Origin: Halosimplex salinum
GTDB taxonomy: Archaea; Halobacteriota; Halobacteria; Halobacteriales; Haloarculaceae
Assembly (NCBI RefSeq): GCF_003730195.1
Contig: NZ_QWGG01000001.1
Location: 744,001-808,000, forward strand
Length of the DNA stretch: 64,000 bases
Direction: 5' to 3'
Below, piece after piece: positions 34,409 to 43,616 of the stretch. Every line of letters begins with the position of its first letter. Positions within the stretch are counted from its first letter, which is position 1. Below the pieces are notes generated by a model. It did no database searches, was not told the origin of the DNA, and was given only the letters and a program-made list of their open reading frames with translations. The position numbers and the translations under genes were made by a program.

Positions 34409-34837
34409 ATGACAGTACGGGTGGAGCGGTCCTTCGAGCTACCGGTCGAGCGCGAGCGCGTCTGGGAGTTCATCGCCGACCCGGGACGACGAGCGACCGC
34501 CATCAGCGTCGTCGAAGACTACACCGTCCACGACGACGGCAGCGCGACCTGGCACATCAGGCTCCCGATCCCCGTCGTCGACAAGACCATCGCGGTCGAG
34601 ACCGAGGACGAGGAGGTCCGCGAGCCCGAGTACGTCCGCTTCGTCGGTCGCTCGAAGGTGATGAAGGTCGTCGGCGAACACGAACTCGCAGAGACCGAGA
34701 CGGGGACGAAGGTCACCAATCGCTTCGTCGTCGACGGGTCCCTGCCCGGCGTCGAACGCTTCTTCAAGAAGAACCTCGACGGCGAGCTCAAGAACCTGGA
34801 GGAGGCGCTCGCCGAGGACCTCGGTGTCGAGGTGTGA
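34409..34837 (+). CDS. SRPBCC (CoxG-like) family protein
   Basis: A 142-residue START/Bet v 1-like ligand-binding fold. The family pattern is visible: VERSFELPVERERVWEFIADPGRRATAI, WHIRLPIPVVDKTI, YVRFVGRSKVMKVVGEHELAETETGTKVTNRF and a long C-terminal helix FFKKNLDGELKNLEEALAEDLG. It likely binds a hydrophobic ligand. Its stop overlaps the GTG start of the next gene (GTGA), so the two are coupled. A CTTTTAGGT element lies about 25 bases upstream. Confidence 0.88.
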   Translation: MTVRVERSFELPVERERVWEFIADPGRRATAISVVEDYTVHDDGSATWHIRLPIPVVDKTIAVETEDEEVREPEYVRFVGRSKVMKVVGEHELAETETGTKVTNRFVVDGSLPGVERFFKKNLDGELKNLEEALAEDLGVEV

Positions 34838-35643
34838 AGCTCGCGCTCGCCCAGCTCCGGATCGAGAGCGGGGAGGTGGACGCGAACCTCGAGCGAGCCC
34901 GTACCGCCGTCGCCGACGCCGCCGCCGCGGGCGCGGATCTGGTCGCGCTCCCCGAGATCTTCAACGTGGGATACTTCGCGTTCGACCTCTACGAGCGCCG
35001 CGCCGAGAGCGTCGACGGGCCGACGGTAACCGCCCTCGCAGAGAGCGCGCGCGAACACGGCATCGGCGTCCTCGCCGGGAGCGTCGTCGAGGACCTGGCG
35101 GCCTCCCGCGAGGCGGGCGTCGAGACGCCGGCGTCCGACGGACTCGCCAACGCCTCCGTCTTCCTGGACCGCGACGGGGAGCGCCGCGCGGTGTACCGCA
35201 AACACCACCTCTTCGGGTACGGCTCCGCGGAACAGGAGCTGTTGATCCCGGGCGACTCTGTCCCGGTGGTCGAGTTCGAGGACCACGTCGTCGGGATGAC
35301 GACTTGCTACGACCTGCGCTTCCCGTCGCTGTATCGCGACCTGGTCGACCGCGGTGCGACGATGGTGCTCGTCCCCAGCGCGTGGCCGTACCCCCGCGTG
35401 GAGCACTGGAACCTCTTCCCGGAAGCCCGCGCCGTCGAGAACCTGCTGTACGTCGGCGCCGTCAACGGCGTCGGGAGCTTCGACGACGCGGAGTTGCTGG
35501 GTCGGTCGGCGATATACGACCCCTGGGGCACGACGCTCGCGAGCACGGGCGACCGGCCCGGGCTCGTGACCGCGGACGTGCCGGCCGAGCGCGTCGGCGA
35601 GGTGCGCTCCGAGTTCCCGGCGCTCGACGACCGGCGTCGATAG
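34834..35643 (+). CDS. Carbon-nitrogen hydrolase (nitrilase superfamily)
   Basis: A 269-residue amidase starting at GTG 34834. The catalytic triad is complete: Glu in LPEIFNVGYF, Lys in YRKHHLFGYG and Cys in MTTCYDLRFPSLY. The end (SAIYDPWGTTLASTGDRPGLVTADV) is also typical. It resembles the omega-amidase/Nit2-like branch, which hydrolyses small amides. The specific substrate is unknown. Coupled to the SRPBCC gene. Confidence 0.92.
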   Translation: MKLALAQLRIESGEVDANLERARTAVADAAAAGADLVALPEIFNVGYFAFDLYERRAESVDGPTVTALAESAREHGIGVLAGSVVEDLAASREAGVETPASDGLANASVFLDRDGERRAVYRKHHLFGYGSAEQELLIPGDSVPVVEFEDHVVGMTTCYDLRFPSLYRDLVDRGATMVLVPSAWPYPRVEHWNLFPEARAVENLLYVGAVNGVGSFDDAELLGRSAIYDPWGTTLASTGDRPGLVTADVPAERVGEVRSEFPALDDRRR

Positions 35644-35702
35644 CTCAAGCGCGCGTTTGAAGCCGCGATACCCCTTTACTGTCGGCGCCGGATCGGAGCG
35701 GT

Positions 35703-36776
35703 ATGGTTCGAAAGTCGGTCGTACTGGTCGCTGCACTGGTCGTTCTCGCGGGCTGTGCGGGACTCGGGGCGAGCGAAGACGACGCCGGCGAAGCACCCGA
35801 CCAGCGGGCCGACGGCGGCGGCGACGCCGGGGCCCGGGACGGCAGCGGCGGGGACGGGGGCGGCGATAACCAGGCGGATCCCGCTGTGGGAGAGAGCGAC
35901 AGCGAAGGCGGTGGTCAGCCGAGCGCCGCGGCCCGCGTCGACCGGGCGCTCGTCAAGACGGGACAGGTGACCCTCGAAGTCGAGAACTACTCCGCGGCAG
36001 AGACGGCCGTCGAGTCGCGTGCGACCGAGCTTGGCGGATACGTCGCGGGGTCGGAGGTGACGCTCCACCACGAGAACGACGCCACCTGGCGCACGGGCTA
36101 CGTGGAGGTCCGCGTCCCGTCGGAGAACTTCACGGCGATGTTCGACTCGACGCGGGGAGCGGGGACGGTGCTGTCGGCCGACTCCAGTATAGAGGACGTG
36201 ACCGACCAGCTCGTCGACATCAACGCGCGTCTGGAAAATCTCCGGTCCCAGCGGGACCAGCTCCGCTCGCTGTACGAGTCGGCGAACACGACCGAGGAAC
36301 TGCTCCGGGTCCAGGAGCGACTCTCGGCGGTGCAGGGGGACATCGAACGCCTCGAAGCCAAGAAGCGGTCGCTCGGTGACAGAGTGGCCTTCTCCACGGT
36401 CCGCGTCGAACTGCGTGAGCCGGTGCCGGAGCCAGTGCCCGACGAGGAACCGACGCCGTTCCACGAGCAGTCGCCCGTGGCCGTCTTCCTCGCTTCGGTC
36501 CAGGGGTTCGTCACCTTCGGACGGACGGTCTTCATCGCGGGCGTCGCCGCCGTGCCGTGGGTCGTCGGACTGGGCGTCCCGGCCCTCCTCGTCGTCGGCG
36601 CCGGCAGCCGCTTGCGCGGACCGTCGCGACTACCGCTCGTGGGCAGGCGAACCCGACTCGGACGCGGCACCGACGAGCGTGACCGGACGGACGAGTCCTC
36701 CGGCGAGACACCGCGGTCCGACGACGCGGAGCACTCGACGGACACGCCATCGGACGAAGACTCCGGTGGGCGCTGA
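35703..36776 (+). CDS. DUF4349 lipoprotein
   Basis: A 357-residue protein with a lipobox signal (VLAGCAG), a disordered Gly/Asp-rich spacer (about 25-75), a DUF4349 domain (LVKTGQVTLEVENYSAAETAVESRATELGGYV, VRVPSENFTAMFDSTRGAGTVLSADSSIEDVT), a coiled coil (RLENLRSQRDQLRSLYESANTTEELLRVQERLSAVQGDIERLEAKKRSLGD) and one C-terminal membrane region near residue 270-300. The tail is acidic and Ser-rich. It is probably surface-exposed and double-anchored; function unknown. Confidence 0.88.
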   Translation: MVRKSVVLVAALVVLAGCAGLGASEDDAGEAPDQRADGGGDAGARDGSGGDGGGDNQADPAVGESDSEGGGQPSAAARVDRALVKTGQVTLEVENYSAAETAVESRATELGGYVAGSEVTLHHENDATWRTGYVEVRVPSENFTAMFDSTRGAGTVLSADSSIEDVTDQLVDINARLENLRSQRDQLRSLYESANTTEELLRVQERLSAVQGDIERLEAKKRSLGDRVAFSTVRVELREPVPEPVPDEEPTPFHEQSPVAVFLASVQGFVTFGRTVFIAGVAAVPWVVGLGVPALLVVGAGSRLRGPSRLPLVGRRTRLGRGTDERDRTDESSGETPRSDDAEHSTDTPSDEDSGGR

Positions 36777-37148
36777 ACCGGGTCCGTCGGGCGGCGGAGA
36801 CGTATCCGCGGCGAACCGTGGGACGGGACGCCGCTGCCAGCCACGAGGTTTATAACGGAGGGGGCTGTATTGCCGCTTGCCGGTGAGACGCTTTTCACGT
36901 CGTACCCGGCAATCCAACCGCGCTCGGCCAGGCCCACGTCGACCACATGCCGCGGCCGACCTGTCCGGACAGGTCGCTCGCGGCTCGCCTCCTCGTCTCG
37001 AACTCGCCTCTCGCTTCGTGAGTGTCCCGCTCTCATAGTCGGTGCCGTGGCTCGGTTTCGCCGACCCGCTCTGAGTCGCGACGCTGACGAGATCGATCGA
37101 ACGCGTGAGAGCACGCTCCACGACGGCCGGAAGGAGAGAATCTGTCTC
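36777..37148. other. Intergenic 372 bp with an orphan TATA box
   Basis: No convincing coding sequence is seen. A strong TATA-like element, GTTTATAACGG (about 36848-36858), has no gene behind it. An open frame from the GTG at 36883 would give a short arginine-rich peptide ending near a TAG, unlike any haloarchaeal protein. A noncoding transcript is possible. Confidence 0.5.
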
Positions 37149-38684
37149 TCAGCGGTCGTCGCTGGTCGTGATGTCGGCCGAGAGGCCCTGTGCCATCTCG
37201 ATGTCCTTCGAGTTGTTGAGTGTCCACGCCGTGCGTTCGGTGACGGCCTCGATGACCTCGCGGGCGCTGGGCGAGCCCTTGCCGGACTTCTTCACGCCGC
37301 CGAAGGGGAGCTGGACCTCCGCGCCGATGCACGGGAGGTTGCCGTAGGCCAGCCCCACCTCGGCGTAGTCGCGGAAGTAGTTGATCTGGCGGTAGTCCTC
37401 CGAGATGATAGCCGCGGCGAGGCCGTAGTCGGTGTCGTTGTGGATCTCGACCGCCCGCTCGATGTCGCCGGAGTACTCCATCAGCGCGACGTGTGGGCCG
37501 AACACCTCCTCGTGGATGCAGCGCAGGTCAGGGTCGTAGTCGATCTCGTAGACGAACGGACCGATCCAGTAGCCGTCCTCGTGGCCGTCGGGGATCTCGT
37601 CGGGGTCGAGTTCGGCGCGGTCGACGAGCACTTCCGCCCCTTCCTCCCGGGCCAGGTCGTTGTACTGGTGGAACTTCTCGACCTGTCCCTCGTCGACGAC
37701 CGGCCCCATGAACGTGTCCTCGTCGAGCGGGTCGCCGACGGCCACGCTCTCGGCGAGGTCGACGAACTCCGCTTTGAACTCGTCGTATACCGCCTCGTGG
37801 ACGATGAGACGCTCGCTGGAGACACAGCGCTGTCCCGTCGTCTTGAACGAGGACATCACCGCCGAGTGCAGAGCGATGTCCATGTCGGCGTTCTCGGTGA
37901 TCACGATGCCGTTTTTCCCGCCCATCTCCAGCGCGGCGTCGCGGCCGGGGACGCCGCCGAGTTTCTCGTCGATCTTGTGGCCGACTTCCGCAGATCCCGT
38001 GAAGAGCACCGTACTCACGCGCTCGTCCTCGACGATGGCGTTGCCGGCGTCGCCGAAGCCCTGAACGACGTTGAACACGCCGTCGGGGACGCCGGCGTCG
38101 ATCATCATCTCCGAGACGGTGTGGCCACACCACGGCGTCTGCTCGGCGGGCTTCCAGACGACGGTGTTGCCCTCGACGAGTGCGACGGCCATGTGCCAGA
38201 ACGGGATGGCCACTGGGAAGTTCCACGGCGTGATACACCCGACGACGCCGCGGGGCTTGCGTCGCATGTACGCGTCCTTCTCGGCGATCTCCGACGGGAC
38301 CACGTCGCCGTGGGGGTGACGGGCGTTGCCGGCGGCCCACTCGACCATGTGGGCGGCCTCGACCACGTCGGCGCGGCCCTCGCTTATCTCCTTCCCGCTC
38401 TCCTTCGTGACGATTTCGCCGAGTTCGTCCGTGCGGTCGCGGAGTTCGTGGTACACGTCCCAGAGGACCTCCGCGCGGTCGATGTACGACATCGCGCGCC
38501 ACTCCTCGAAGGCGTCGTCGGCGGCGGTGACGGCCTCCTCGACGTCGGCGGGGGTCGCGCGGTAGAACTCCCCGAGGGTCTCCCCCGTCGCGGGGTTCTC
38601 GCTCTCGAAGGTCTCCCCGCTCTCGCCGGTCGTCCACTCGCCGTCGACGTAGTGCCGGTACGGTTGCTGGTCGTGGTCACTCAT
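37149..38684 (-). CDS. Aldehyde dehydrogenase
   Basis: A 511-residue NAD(P)-dependent ALDH. Motifs include PWNFPVAIPFWHMAVALVEGNTVVWKPAEQTPW (cofactor), FTGSAEVGHKI, the general-base Glu in LEMGGKNGIV and the catalytic Cys in TTGQRCVSSERLI. The sequence around CIGAEVQLPFGGVKKSGKGSPSA resembles the ALDH7-like (aminoadipate semialdehyde-type) group. The substrate is not certain. It lies 88 bases downstream of cdcH on the same strand. Confidence 0.94.
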   Translation of the reverse strand: MSDHDQQPYRHYVDGEWTTGESGETFESENPATGETLGEFYRATPADVEEAVTAADDAFEEWRAMSYIDRAEVLWDVYHELRDRTDELGEIVTKESGKEISEGRADVVEAAHMVEWAAGNARHPHGDVVPSEIAEKDAYMRRKPRGVVGCITPWNFPVAIPFWHMAVALVEGNTVVWKPAEQTPWCGHTVSEMMIDAGVPDGVFNVVQGFGDAGNAIVEDERVSTVLFTGSAEVGHKIDEKLGGVPGRDAALEMGGKNGIVITENADMDIALHSAVMSSFKTTGQRCVSSERLIVHEAVYDEFKAEFVDLAESVAVGDPLDEDTFMGPVVDEGQVEKFHQYNDLAREEGAEVLVDRAELDPDEIPDGHEDGYWIGPFVYEIDYDPDLRCIHEEVFGPHVALMEYSGDIERAVEIHNDTDYGLAAAIISEDYRQINYFRDYAEVGLAYGNLPCIGAEVQLPFGGVKKSGKGSPSAREVIEAVTERTAWTLNNSKDIEMAQGLSADITTSDDR

Positions 38685-38772
38685 CGTTCCGGTAAATATT
38701 GCGGCGGCGGCGTGAAAAACCCATCCGCTGCAGGGGCGGCCTCCGATTCGCAGTCCCGCGACGTATCCGTCG

Positions 38773-41004
38773 TTATCGGTTGGCTGCGACCCTCTCGAGC
38801 GCAGCCTCGAAGTCGTCCCGGCCGATCACCACGTCGTCGGCGCGTTCGTTGGCTTCCTCGGGCGGGACGCCGGCGGCGACTTCGCTGATGGCGCGCATCG
38901 ACGCCTCGCGGACGACCGACTCGATCTGCGCGCCCGAGAGGCCGTCGGCCTCGGCGGCCAGTTCGTCGAGGTCCACGTCGTCGCCGAGGGGCTTGCCCTC
39001 GGTGTGGACGGCGAGGATCTCCCGACGCCCGTGCTCGTCGGGGTTCGGGACTTCGACGTGCTGTTCGAGACGACCGGGGCGGAGGAGCGCGTCGTCGAGC
39101 ATGTCGCGGCGGTTCGTGGCCGCGATCACGACGATGTTGGGGTTCTCGGCCGCGCTGTCCATCTCCGTCAACAGTTGCGAGACGACCCGCTCTGTCACTT
39201 CGTTGCCCTCCACGCGTCCGCCGGCGATGCCGTCGATCTCGTCGAAGAAGACGATCGCCGGCGCGGTCTGGCGGGCGCGGTCGAACACCTCCCGGACCGC
39301 CTTCTCGCTCTCGCCGACGTAGCGGTCCATGAGTTCCGGCCCGGCGACGCGAATGAAGTTGACGCCGCTCTCGCCGGCCACTGCCCGGGCCAGCAGGGTC
39401 TTCCCGGTTCCCGGCGGCCCGTGGAGTAACACGCCCGAGGGCGGGTCGGTGTTAGTGGCGGTGAACAGCGGGCCGTACTCCAGCGGCCACTCGACGGCCT
39501 GTTCGAGCGTCGATTTGGCCGCCGCCAGTCCCCCCACGTCCTCGAACGTGACCGTCGGCGACTCGGCGACGTACTCGCGCATGGCGGATGGCTCGACCGC
39601 CCGCAGCGCAGCCTCGAAGTCCTCCCGCGTGACCTGTGGTTCGTCGCGCGTCCGCCGGAGCGCGTGCATCGCCGCCTCGGTCGTGAGCGTGTGCAGGTCC
39701 GCGCCGACGAACCCGTGAGTCCGGCCGGCGATCCGGTCGAGGTCCACGTCGTCTGCCAGCGGCATGCCGCGGGTGTGGACGTCCATGATCTCCCGTCGGC
39801 CCGTCTCGTCGGGGACGCCGATCTCGATCTCGCGGTCGAAGCGCCCGCCCCGCCTGAGTGCGGGGTCGATGCTGTCGACCCGGTTGGTCGCGCCGATGAC
39901 GATGACCTGCCCGCGCTCTTCGAGGCCGTCGAGGAGTGTCAGCAGTTGCGCGACCACGCGGTTCTCCATGTCCGAGTCCTCGTCGCGCTCGCCGGCGATG
40001 GCGTCGATCTCGTCGATGAAGACGATGGCGGGCGCGTTCTCCTCGGCGCGGGCGAACGCCTCGCGCAGGCGCTCCTCGCTCTCGCCCTTGTACTTCGAGA
40101 CGACCTCCGGCCCGGAGATCACGTCGAAGTACGCGTCGACCTCGTTGGCGACAGCCCGGGCGATGAGCGTCTTCCCCGTCCCGGGCGGCCCGTGGAGCAA
40201 CACGCCCCGCGGCGGCGAGATACCGAGCCTGGTGAAGAGATCGGGGTTCGACAGGGGGAGTTCGATCATCTCGCGGACCTGGTCGAGTTCCTCGTCCAGC
40301 CCCCCGATGTCCTCGTAGGAGACGCCGGTCCGCGAGGCGGACTCGTCCGGGGTGGACCCCGCTCCTGCTCCCGCTCCCGCCCCTGACGCCGGCGCCGACC
40401 CGGACGTCGACGCGCCCGAACCGGCGGACCCACCGGACGCGCCGCTCGCGCTCCCGCCGGTGGCGTCGTCACCGCTACTGCTCCCGCCGACGCCGACGTT
40501 GCCCGTCCGGTCGGCGCTGATCGGCGGAAGGACCGTGATGTCCGTCTCGTCGGTCACGCGGACCGCGCCGCCGGGGTCGGTCCCCGAGACGGCGAAGGCG
40601 CCGACGCCGTCGATGTGGACCTGCTCACCCTCGCGGAGCGGGCGGTCCAGCAGCGCGCGACGGACGGCCGATTCCTTCTGGGCCTCGTCCAGCCCGACAG
40701 ACTGCGCCAGTCGGACGGTGAGGCTGTCGGCCTCGCGGACGGAGGTCTGTTCGACGGTGACGGTGTCGCCGATGTTCACGCCGGCGTTGGCCCGCGTGTC
40801 GGCGTCGATACGGATGTACGAGCCGTTCCCGGTCTCCGGCCAGGCCTTCGCGACGGTGGCGCGTTCCCCCTGGATGACCAGCGGGTCGCCGCTCAACACG
40901 CCCAGTTCCGAGCGAACGCGCTCGGGGACGCGGGCGATCCCCCGCCCGGCGTCGCGTTTGTTCGCACCCTCCACAGAGACCTCGATAGCGTCGCCGCTTC
41001 CCAT
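38773..41004 (-). CDS. cdcH: AAA ATPase, Cdc48/VAT family
   Basis: A 743-residue double-AAA unfoldase working in protein quality control, likely feeding the proteasome. The N-domain (residues 1-160) has the double-psi barrel features ARVPERVRSELGVLSGD. An Ala/Gly/Ser-rich linker (about 165-220) precedes AAA domains D1 (Walker A GPPGTGKTLIARA, Walker B VFIDEIDAIAG) and D2 (GPPGTGKTLLARA, VFFDEIDGIAGG). Both arginine fingers and sensor motifs (GATNR, AATNRR) are present. A GATTAAG element about 25 bases before the ATG is the promoter. Confidence 0.96.
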   Translation of the reverse strand: MGSGDAIEVSVEGANKRDAGRGIARVPERVRSELGVLSGDPLVIQGERATVAKAWPETGNGSYIRIDADTRANAGVNIGDTVTVEQTSVREADSLTVRLAQSVGLDEAQKESAVRRALLDRPLREGEQVHIDGVGAFAVSGTDPGGAVRVTDETDITVLPPISADRTGNVGVGGSSSGDDATGGSASGASGGSAGSGASTSGSAPASGAGAGAGAGSTPDESASRTGVSYEDIGGLDEELDQVREMIELPLSNPDLFTRLGISPPRGVLLHGPPGTGKTLIARAVANEVDAYFDVISGPEVVSKYKGESEERLREAFARAEENAPAIVFIDEIDAIAGERDEDSDMENRVVAQLLTLLDGLEERGQVIVIGATNRVDSIDPALRRGGRFDREIEIGVPDETGRREIMDVHTRGMPLADDVDLDRIAGRTHGFVGADLHTLTTEAAMHALRRTRDEPQVTREDFEAALRAVEPSAMREYVAESPTVTFEDVGGLAAAKSTLEQAVEWPLEYGPLFTATNTDPPSGVLLHGPPGTGKTLLARAVAGESGVNFIRVAGPELMDRYVGESEKAVREVFDRARQTAPAIVFFDEIDGIAGGRVEGNEVTERVVSQLLTEMDSAAENPNIVVIAATNRRDMLDDALLRPGRLEQHVEVPNPDEHGRREILAVHTEGKPLGDDVDLDELAAEADGLSGAQIESVVREASMRAISEVAAGVPPEEANERADDVVIGRDDFEAALERVAANR

Positions 41005-41264
41005 AACCGACCTATCAGGCGGACGGTCTTAATCCGTTCCCTACCACCTTTTCGCTCGAGGGGCGCCGGCGGCGATCCCGTCATAAAACATGGGGCGAAA
41101 CGGCCGCTCGTGCGGAGCGCGAGCGGGCTCGAAAGGCGCGAAGTACCTTTTAGCGCCGTCGGCGTCGGATACTCGGTACAGGAAGCAGACTGACCGAGCG
41201 CTGGAAATTCCTTCGAGGATACAGCGGCGACTAACCAAATAGGGTGACCGCCTAATCGACTAGC

Positions 41265-41915
41265 ATGGCCATCGAAGCCTCGTTCGTCATCCAGCGAGAA
41301 GACTTCCCGCTGAATGCCGTGTTCGAGCAGATGACTGATGCCAGAATCGAGTTAGATCGCGTCGTGCCGACGGGTAGGTCTATCATCCCCTACTTCTGGA
41401 TCTCCGGCGACGACACCGACAAACTCACGACGGATCTGAGCGACGATATCGGGGTCGAGAAGGTCGAAGTAATCGACAGAGTGGAGAAACAGATGTTCGT
41501 CCGTATCGACTGGAACCTCGACAGCGACAACATTCTCACCGCGATCGTCAACACCGACATCGTGCTCGTTTCGGGCATCGGCAACGACAAGCAATGGACC
41601 TTCGACGTCCGTGCGAGCGAGCAACAGGACCTCTCCGACTTCCAGACGTACTGCCGAGACAACGACATCCCAATCGAACTGACCGAATTACACGCGATCT
41701 CGTCGCTCAGGTCCGCCCGAGAGTACGACCTGACCGACGGGCAACGGAAAGCGCTGGTCATGGCGTATTCGATGGGGTACTTCGACTCGCCACGGGACGC
41801 CACGCAAGACGATCTCGCAGACGAACTCGGGATCTCCCGGCAAGCAGTTTCGTCCCGGTTACAGCGGGGGATGCGCCGACTCGTAGCGAGCACCCTCGTC
41901 ACTCACGAAGCGTGA
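41265..41915 (+). CDS. Bacterio-opsin-activator-like HTH regulator
   Basis: A 216-residue transcription factor. The C-terminal HTH_10 domain is clear: LTDGQRKALVMAYSMGYFDSPRDATQDDLADELGISRQAVSSRLQRGMRRLVAS. The N-terminal 150 residues form the Bat-type GAF/HTH-associated sensor domain without a recognised ligand. The target is unknown. It is the first of three small signalling genes lying between cdcH and a zinc-finger gene, in less GC-rich DNA. Confidence 0.9.
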   Translation: MAIEASFVIQREDFPLNAVFEQMTDARIELDRVVPTGRSIIPYFWISGDDTDKLTTDLSDDIGVEKVEVIDRVEKQMFVRIDWNLDSDNILTAIVNTDIVLVSGIGNDKQWTFDVRASEQQDLSDFQTYCRDNDIPIELTELHAISSLRSAREYDLTDGQRKALVMAYSMGYFDSPRDATQDDLADELGISRQAVSSRLQRGMRRLVASTLVTHEA

Positions 41916-41992
41916 GCGGAGCAGTTCCGTATAAATGCGTGTTGCGTGAGCAAAAGTCACCTTCTCTTCGATACGAGGGCTCTGTTCGGGTG

Positions 41993-42334
41993 ATGGAAGC
42001 TTTTCAAACGATACCCGCGAATTCGGATATCGCAGACTCTCTGAGCCCCGTCGAATTCGATACCGAGAGCGAAACTTTCCAGGCTACGTACGACAGCACC
42101 CGTGACTCGACGAGTTTCGCGGTCGTTGCAGTGGTCGCGACCGCCCTTCAGAAAGACCAGCAGGCCCTGACACCCCTTCAGACCGTCATCGACACGGACG
42201 CGCTCGACAAACTGGCGTCGGAGTCACCGACTGGTTCCGGGAACTGTGACACCATCTCCTTCAGATACGACGGATTCGAGGTCACAGTCACCAGTCAGGA
42301 CGAAATCGAGGCGGATCCTATCGAGAGCGCGTAA
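41993..42334 (+). CDS. HalOD1 output-domain protein
   Basis: A 113-residue protein from the ATG at 41993. The core DSTRDSTSFAVVAVVATALQKDQQALTPLQTVIDTDALDKLASES and ISFRYDGFEVTVTSQDEI matches the HalOD1 haloarchaeal output domain, thought to act downstream of signalling regulators. The longer open frame upstream is a shadow of the HTH gene. Confidence 0.85.
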   Translation: MEAFQTIPANSDIADSLSPVEFDTESETFQATYDSTRDSTSFAVVAVVATALQKDQQALTPLQTVIDTDALDKLASESPTGSGNCDTISFRYDGFEVTVTSQDEIEADPIESA

Positions 42335-42488
42335 TTGGCACCGATGCTTCCGTCTCTCACTGCGTTTGCTGGCCGTGAACTGCCTCGAACAGGTCGGAAC
42401 CGGACTCCTGATACTGCGGCCGTTCCGTATCGGGACACGTGTTCGGAGAGTAAATGCGAGACCTTCGAGCTAGGAGGCGCGACCGGAG

Positions 42489-42803
42489 ATGAGTGAGCAG
42501 GCCGCTTCGAGTCGTGACGACTTCCGGACCGTGCTGGGAGACCAGCAGCGACGAGTGGTGGCTGCCGTAGCAACAGAGAAGACGATAGATCCCACACCTA
42601 TCGTTCGCGACGACGAAGTCATCTCCTGCGAGGAGTACGTCACACTCGTCTACGAGCTCCACCACGTCCAGCTCCCCGAGCTAGAGGCCGGCGGGGTGAT
42701 CGAGTTCGATCGACGCGAAGAGACAGTGAGCCGAGGGACACACTTCGACGAGGCGCGCCCGCTGTGCAAACCCGGAGACGATCAGGGAGACACTCCGGGC
42801 TAG
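42489..42803 (+). CDS. Small HTH protein (DUF7344-like)
   Basis: A 104-residue protein. Features FRTVLGDQQRRVVAAVATEKT, EEYVTLVYELHHVQLPELEAGGVIEFDRREETVSRG match haloarchaeal winged-helix DUF7344 proteins that read as DNA-binding outputs. It follows HalOD1 by 154 bases. Confidence 0.8.
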   Translation: MSEQAASSRDDFRTVLGDQQRRVVAAVATEKTIDPTPIVRDDEVISCEEYVTLVYELHHVQLPELEAGGVIEFDRREETVSRGTHFDEARPLCKPGDDQGDTPG

Positions 42804-42952
42804 AAGCCGCCGCTCCGATAGCCCCGGTCCCCCCGGATCGCCGTGAGATTCGCAACTGTACGTACCGGGGATGTGTGTCAGCGTCGCGGACGAAACGACC
42901 CGGGACGGAGACCGGAGAAACGCCTTTACCGTCTCCCGACGCACACGCTACT

Positions 42953-43087
42953 ATGGTCGTGACAACCGAGCGCGACGAGATGACCTGGTACAAGTGCGAG
43001 GCCTGCGGGTTGATGTTCGACGACCAGTCCGACGCGCGACAGCACGAGGAGAACTGCGACGCCGAAGAGCCGTCGTACATCCAGTGA
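42953..43087 (+). CDS. C2H2-like zinc-finger microprotein (44 aa)
   Basis: From the ATG at 42953: MVVTTERDEMTWYKCEACGLMFDDQSDARQHEENCDAEE. The CxxC...HxxxC pattern (CEAC, H, C) makes one zinc knuckle, as in haloarchaeal DUF7128 proteins. A CCTTTACC element about 27 bases upstream is a promoter candidate. Nucleic-acid or protein contact is inferred only. Confidence 0.82.
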   Translation: MVVTTERDEMTWYKCEACGLMFDDQSDARQHEENCDAEEPSYIQ

Positions 43088-43134
43088 CGGGTCGTTCGAG
43101 CGGCGAGTGAAAATTCGACTGTGACCCGCGCCGG

Positions 43135-43563
43135 CTACGCGTTCTCGACGATCTCGTAACTCTGCTCGCCCATCTCGTCCTCGGCGAAGACGAACACCCG
43201 ACCGTCGACGACCGACAGGTCCGCCTCGATAGCGACCCGGTGGGCCTTCGCGGTCGCGGTCACCCCCTGAAACAGCGTCTCCTCCTCGCCGCCCTCGATC
43301 ATGACCCGCCCCACGCCGGTCTCCTCGAGGATGTCGTCGTGGGTGTTCAGGTCGTTGATGTACAGCATGATCCCCTGGGTCTCGGTCTCGTCGGTGACCA
43401 GGACGTGTACGTCCTTGCCCGGGGCGGCGCGGACGCGGTCTTCGACCGCCGTCGGGACGCCGCGGTAGAACACCTCTCGACCGTCGAGATACTCGACGGC
43501 GATGCCGTCCTCGGTCAACTCGACGCCCAGCGTGTCCGGCGGCACGTCGTTTCGCGCGCTCAT
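43135..43563 (-). CDS. DUF5796 family protein
   Basis: A 142-residue protein from the ATG at 43563 (MSARNDVPPDTLGVELTEDGIAVEYLDGREVFYRGVP). Beta-rich and acidic, with KDVHVLVTDETETQGIMLYINDLNTHDDILEETGVGRVMIEGGEEE. DUF5796 is restricted to haloarchaea. Function unknown. Convergent with the zinc-finger gene. Confidence 0.83.
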   Translation of the reverse strand: MSARNDVPPDTLGVELTEDGIAVEYLDGREVFYRGVPTAVEDRVRAAPGKDVHVLVTDETETQGIMLYINDLNTHDDILEETGVGRVMIEGGEEETLFQGVTATAKAHRVAIEADLSVVDGRVFVFAEDEMGEQSYEIVENA

Positions 43564-43616
43564 ACCCGGGCGTTCCAGCCAGCGCCCCAAAAGCGTCGCG
43601 TTCCCGTCGGCGGTCG

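Noticed and set aside
36883-37036. Short Arg-rich open frame after the orphan TATA box
   Set aside because: Composition is opposite to the acidic proteome and no family or start context supports it.
38694-38701. TAAATATT as promoter of the aldehyde dehydrogenase gene
   Set aside because: It lies only 10-17 bases before the ATG, too close for a TATA box with that start.
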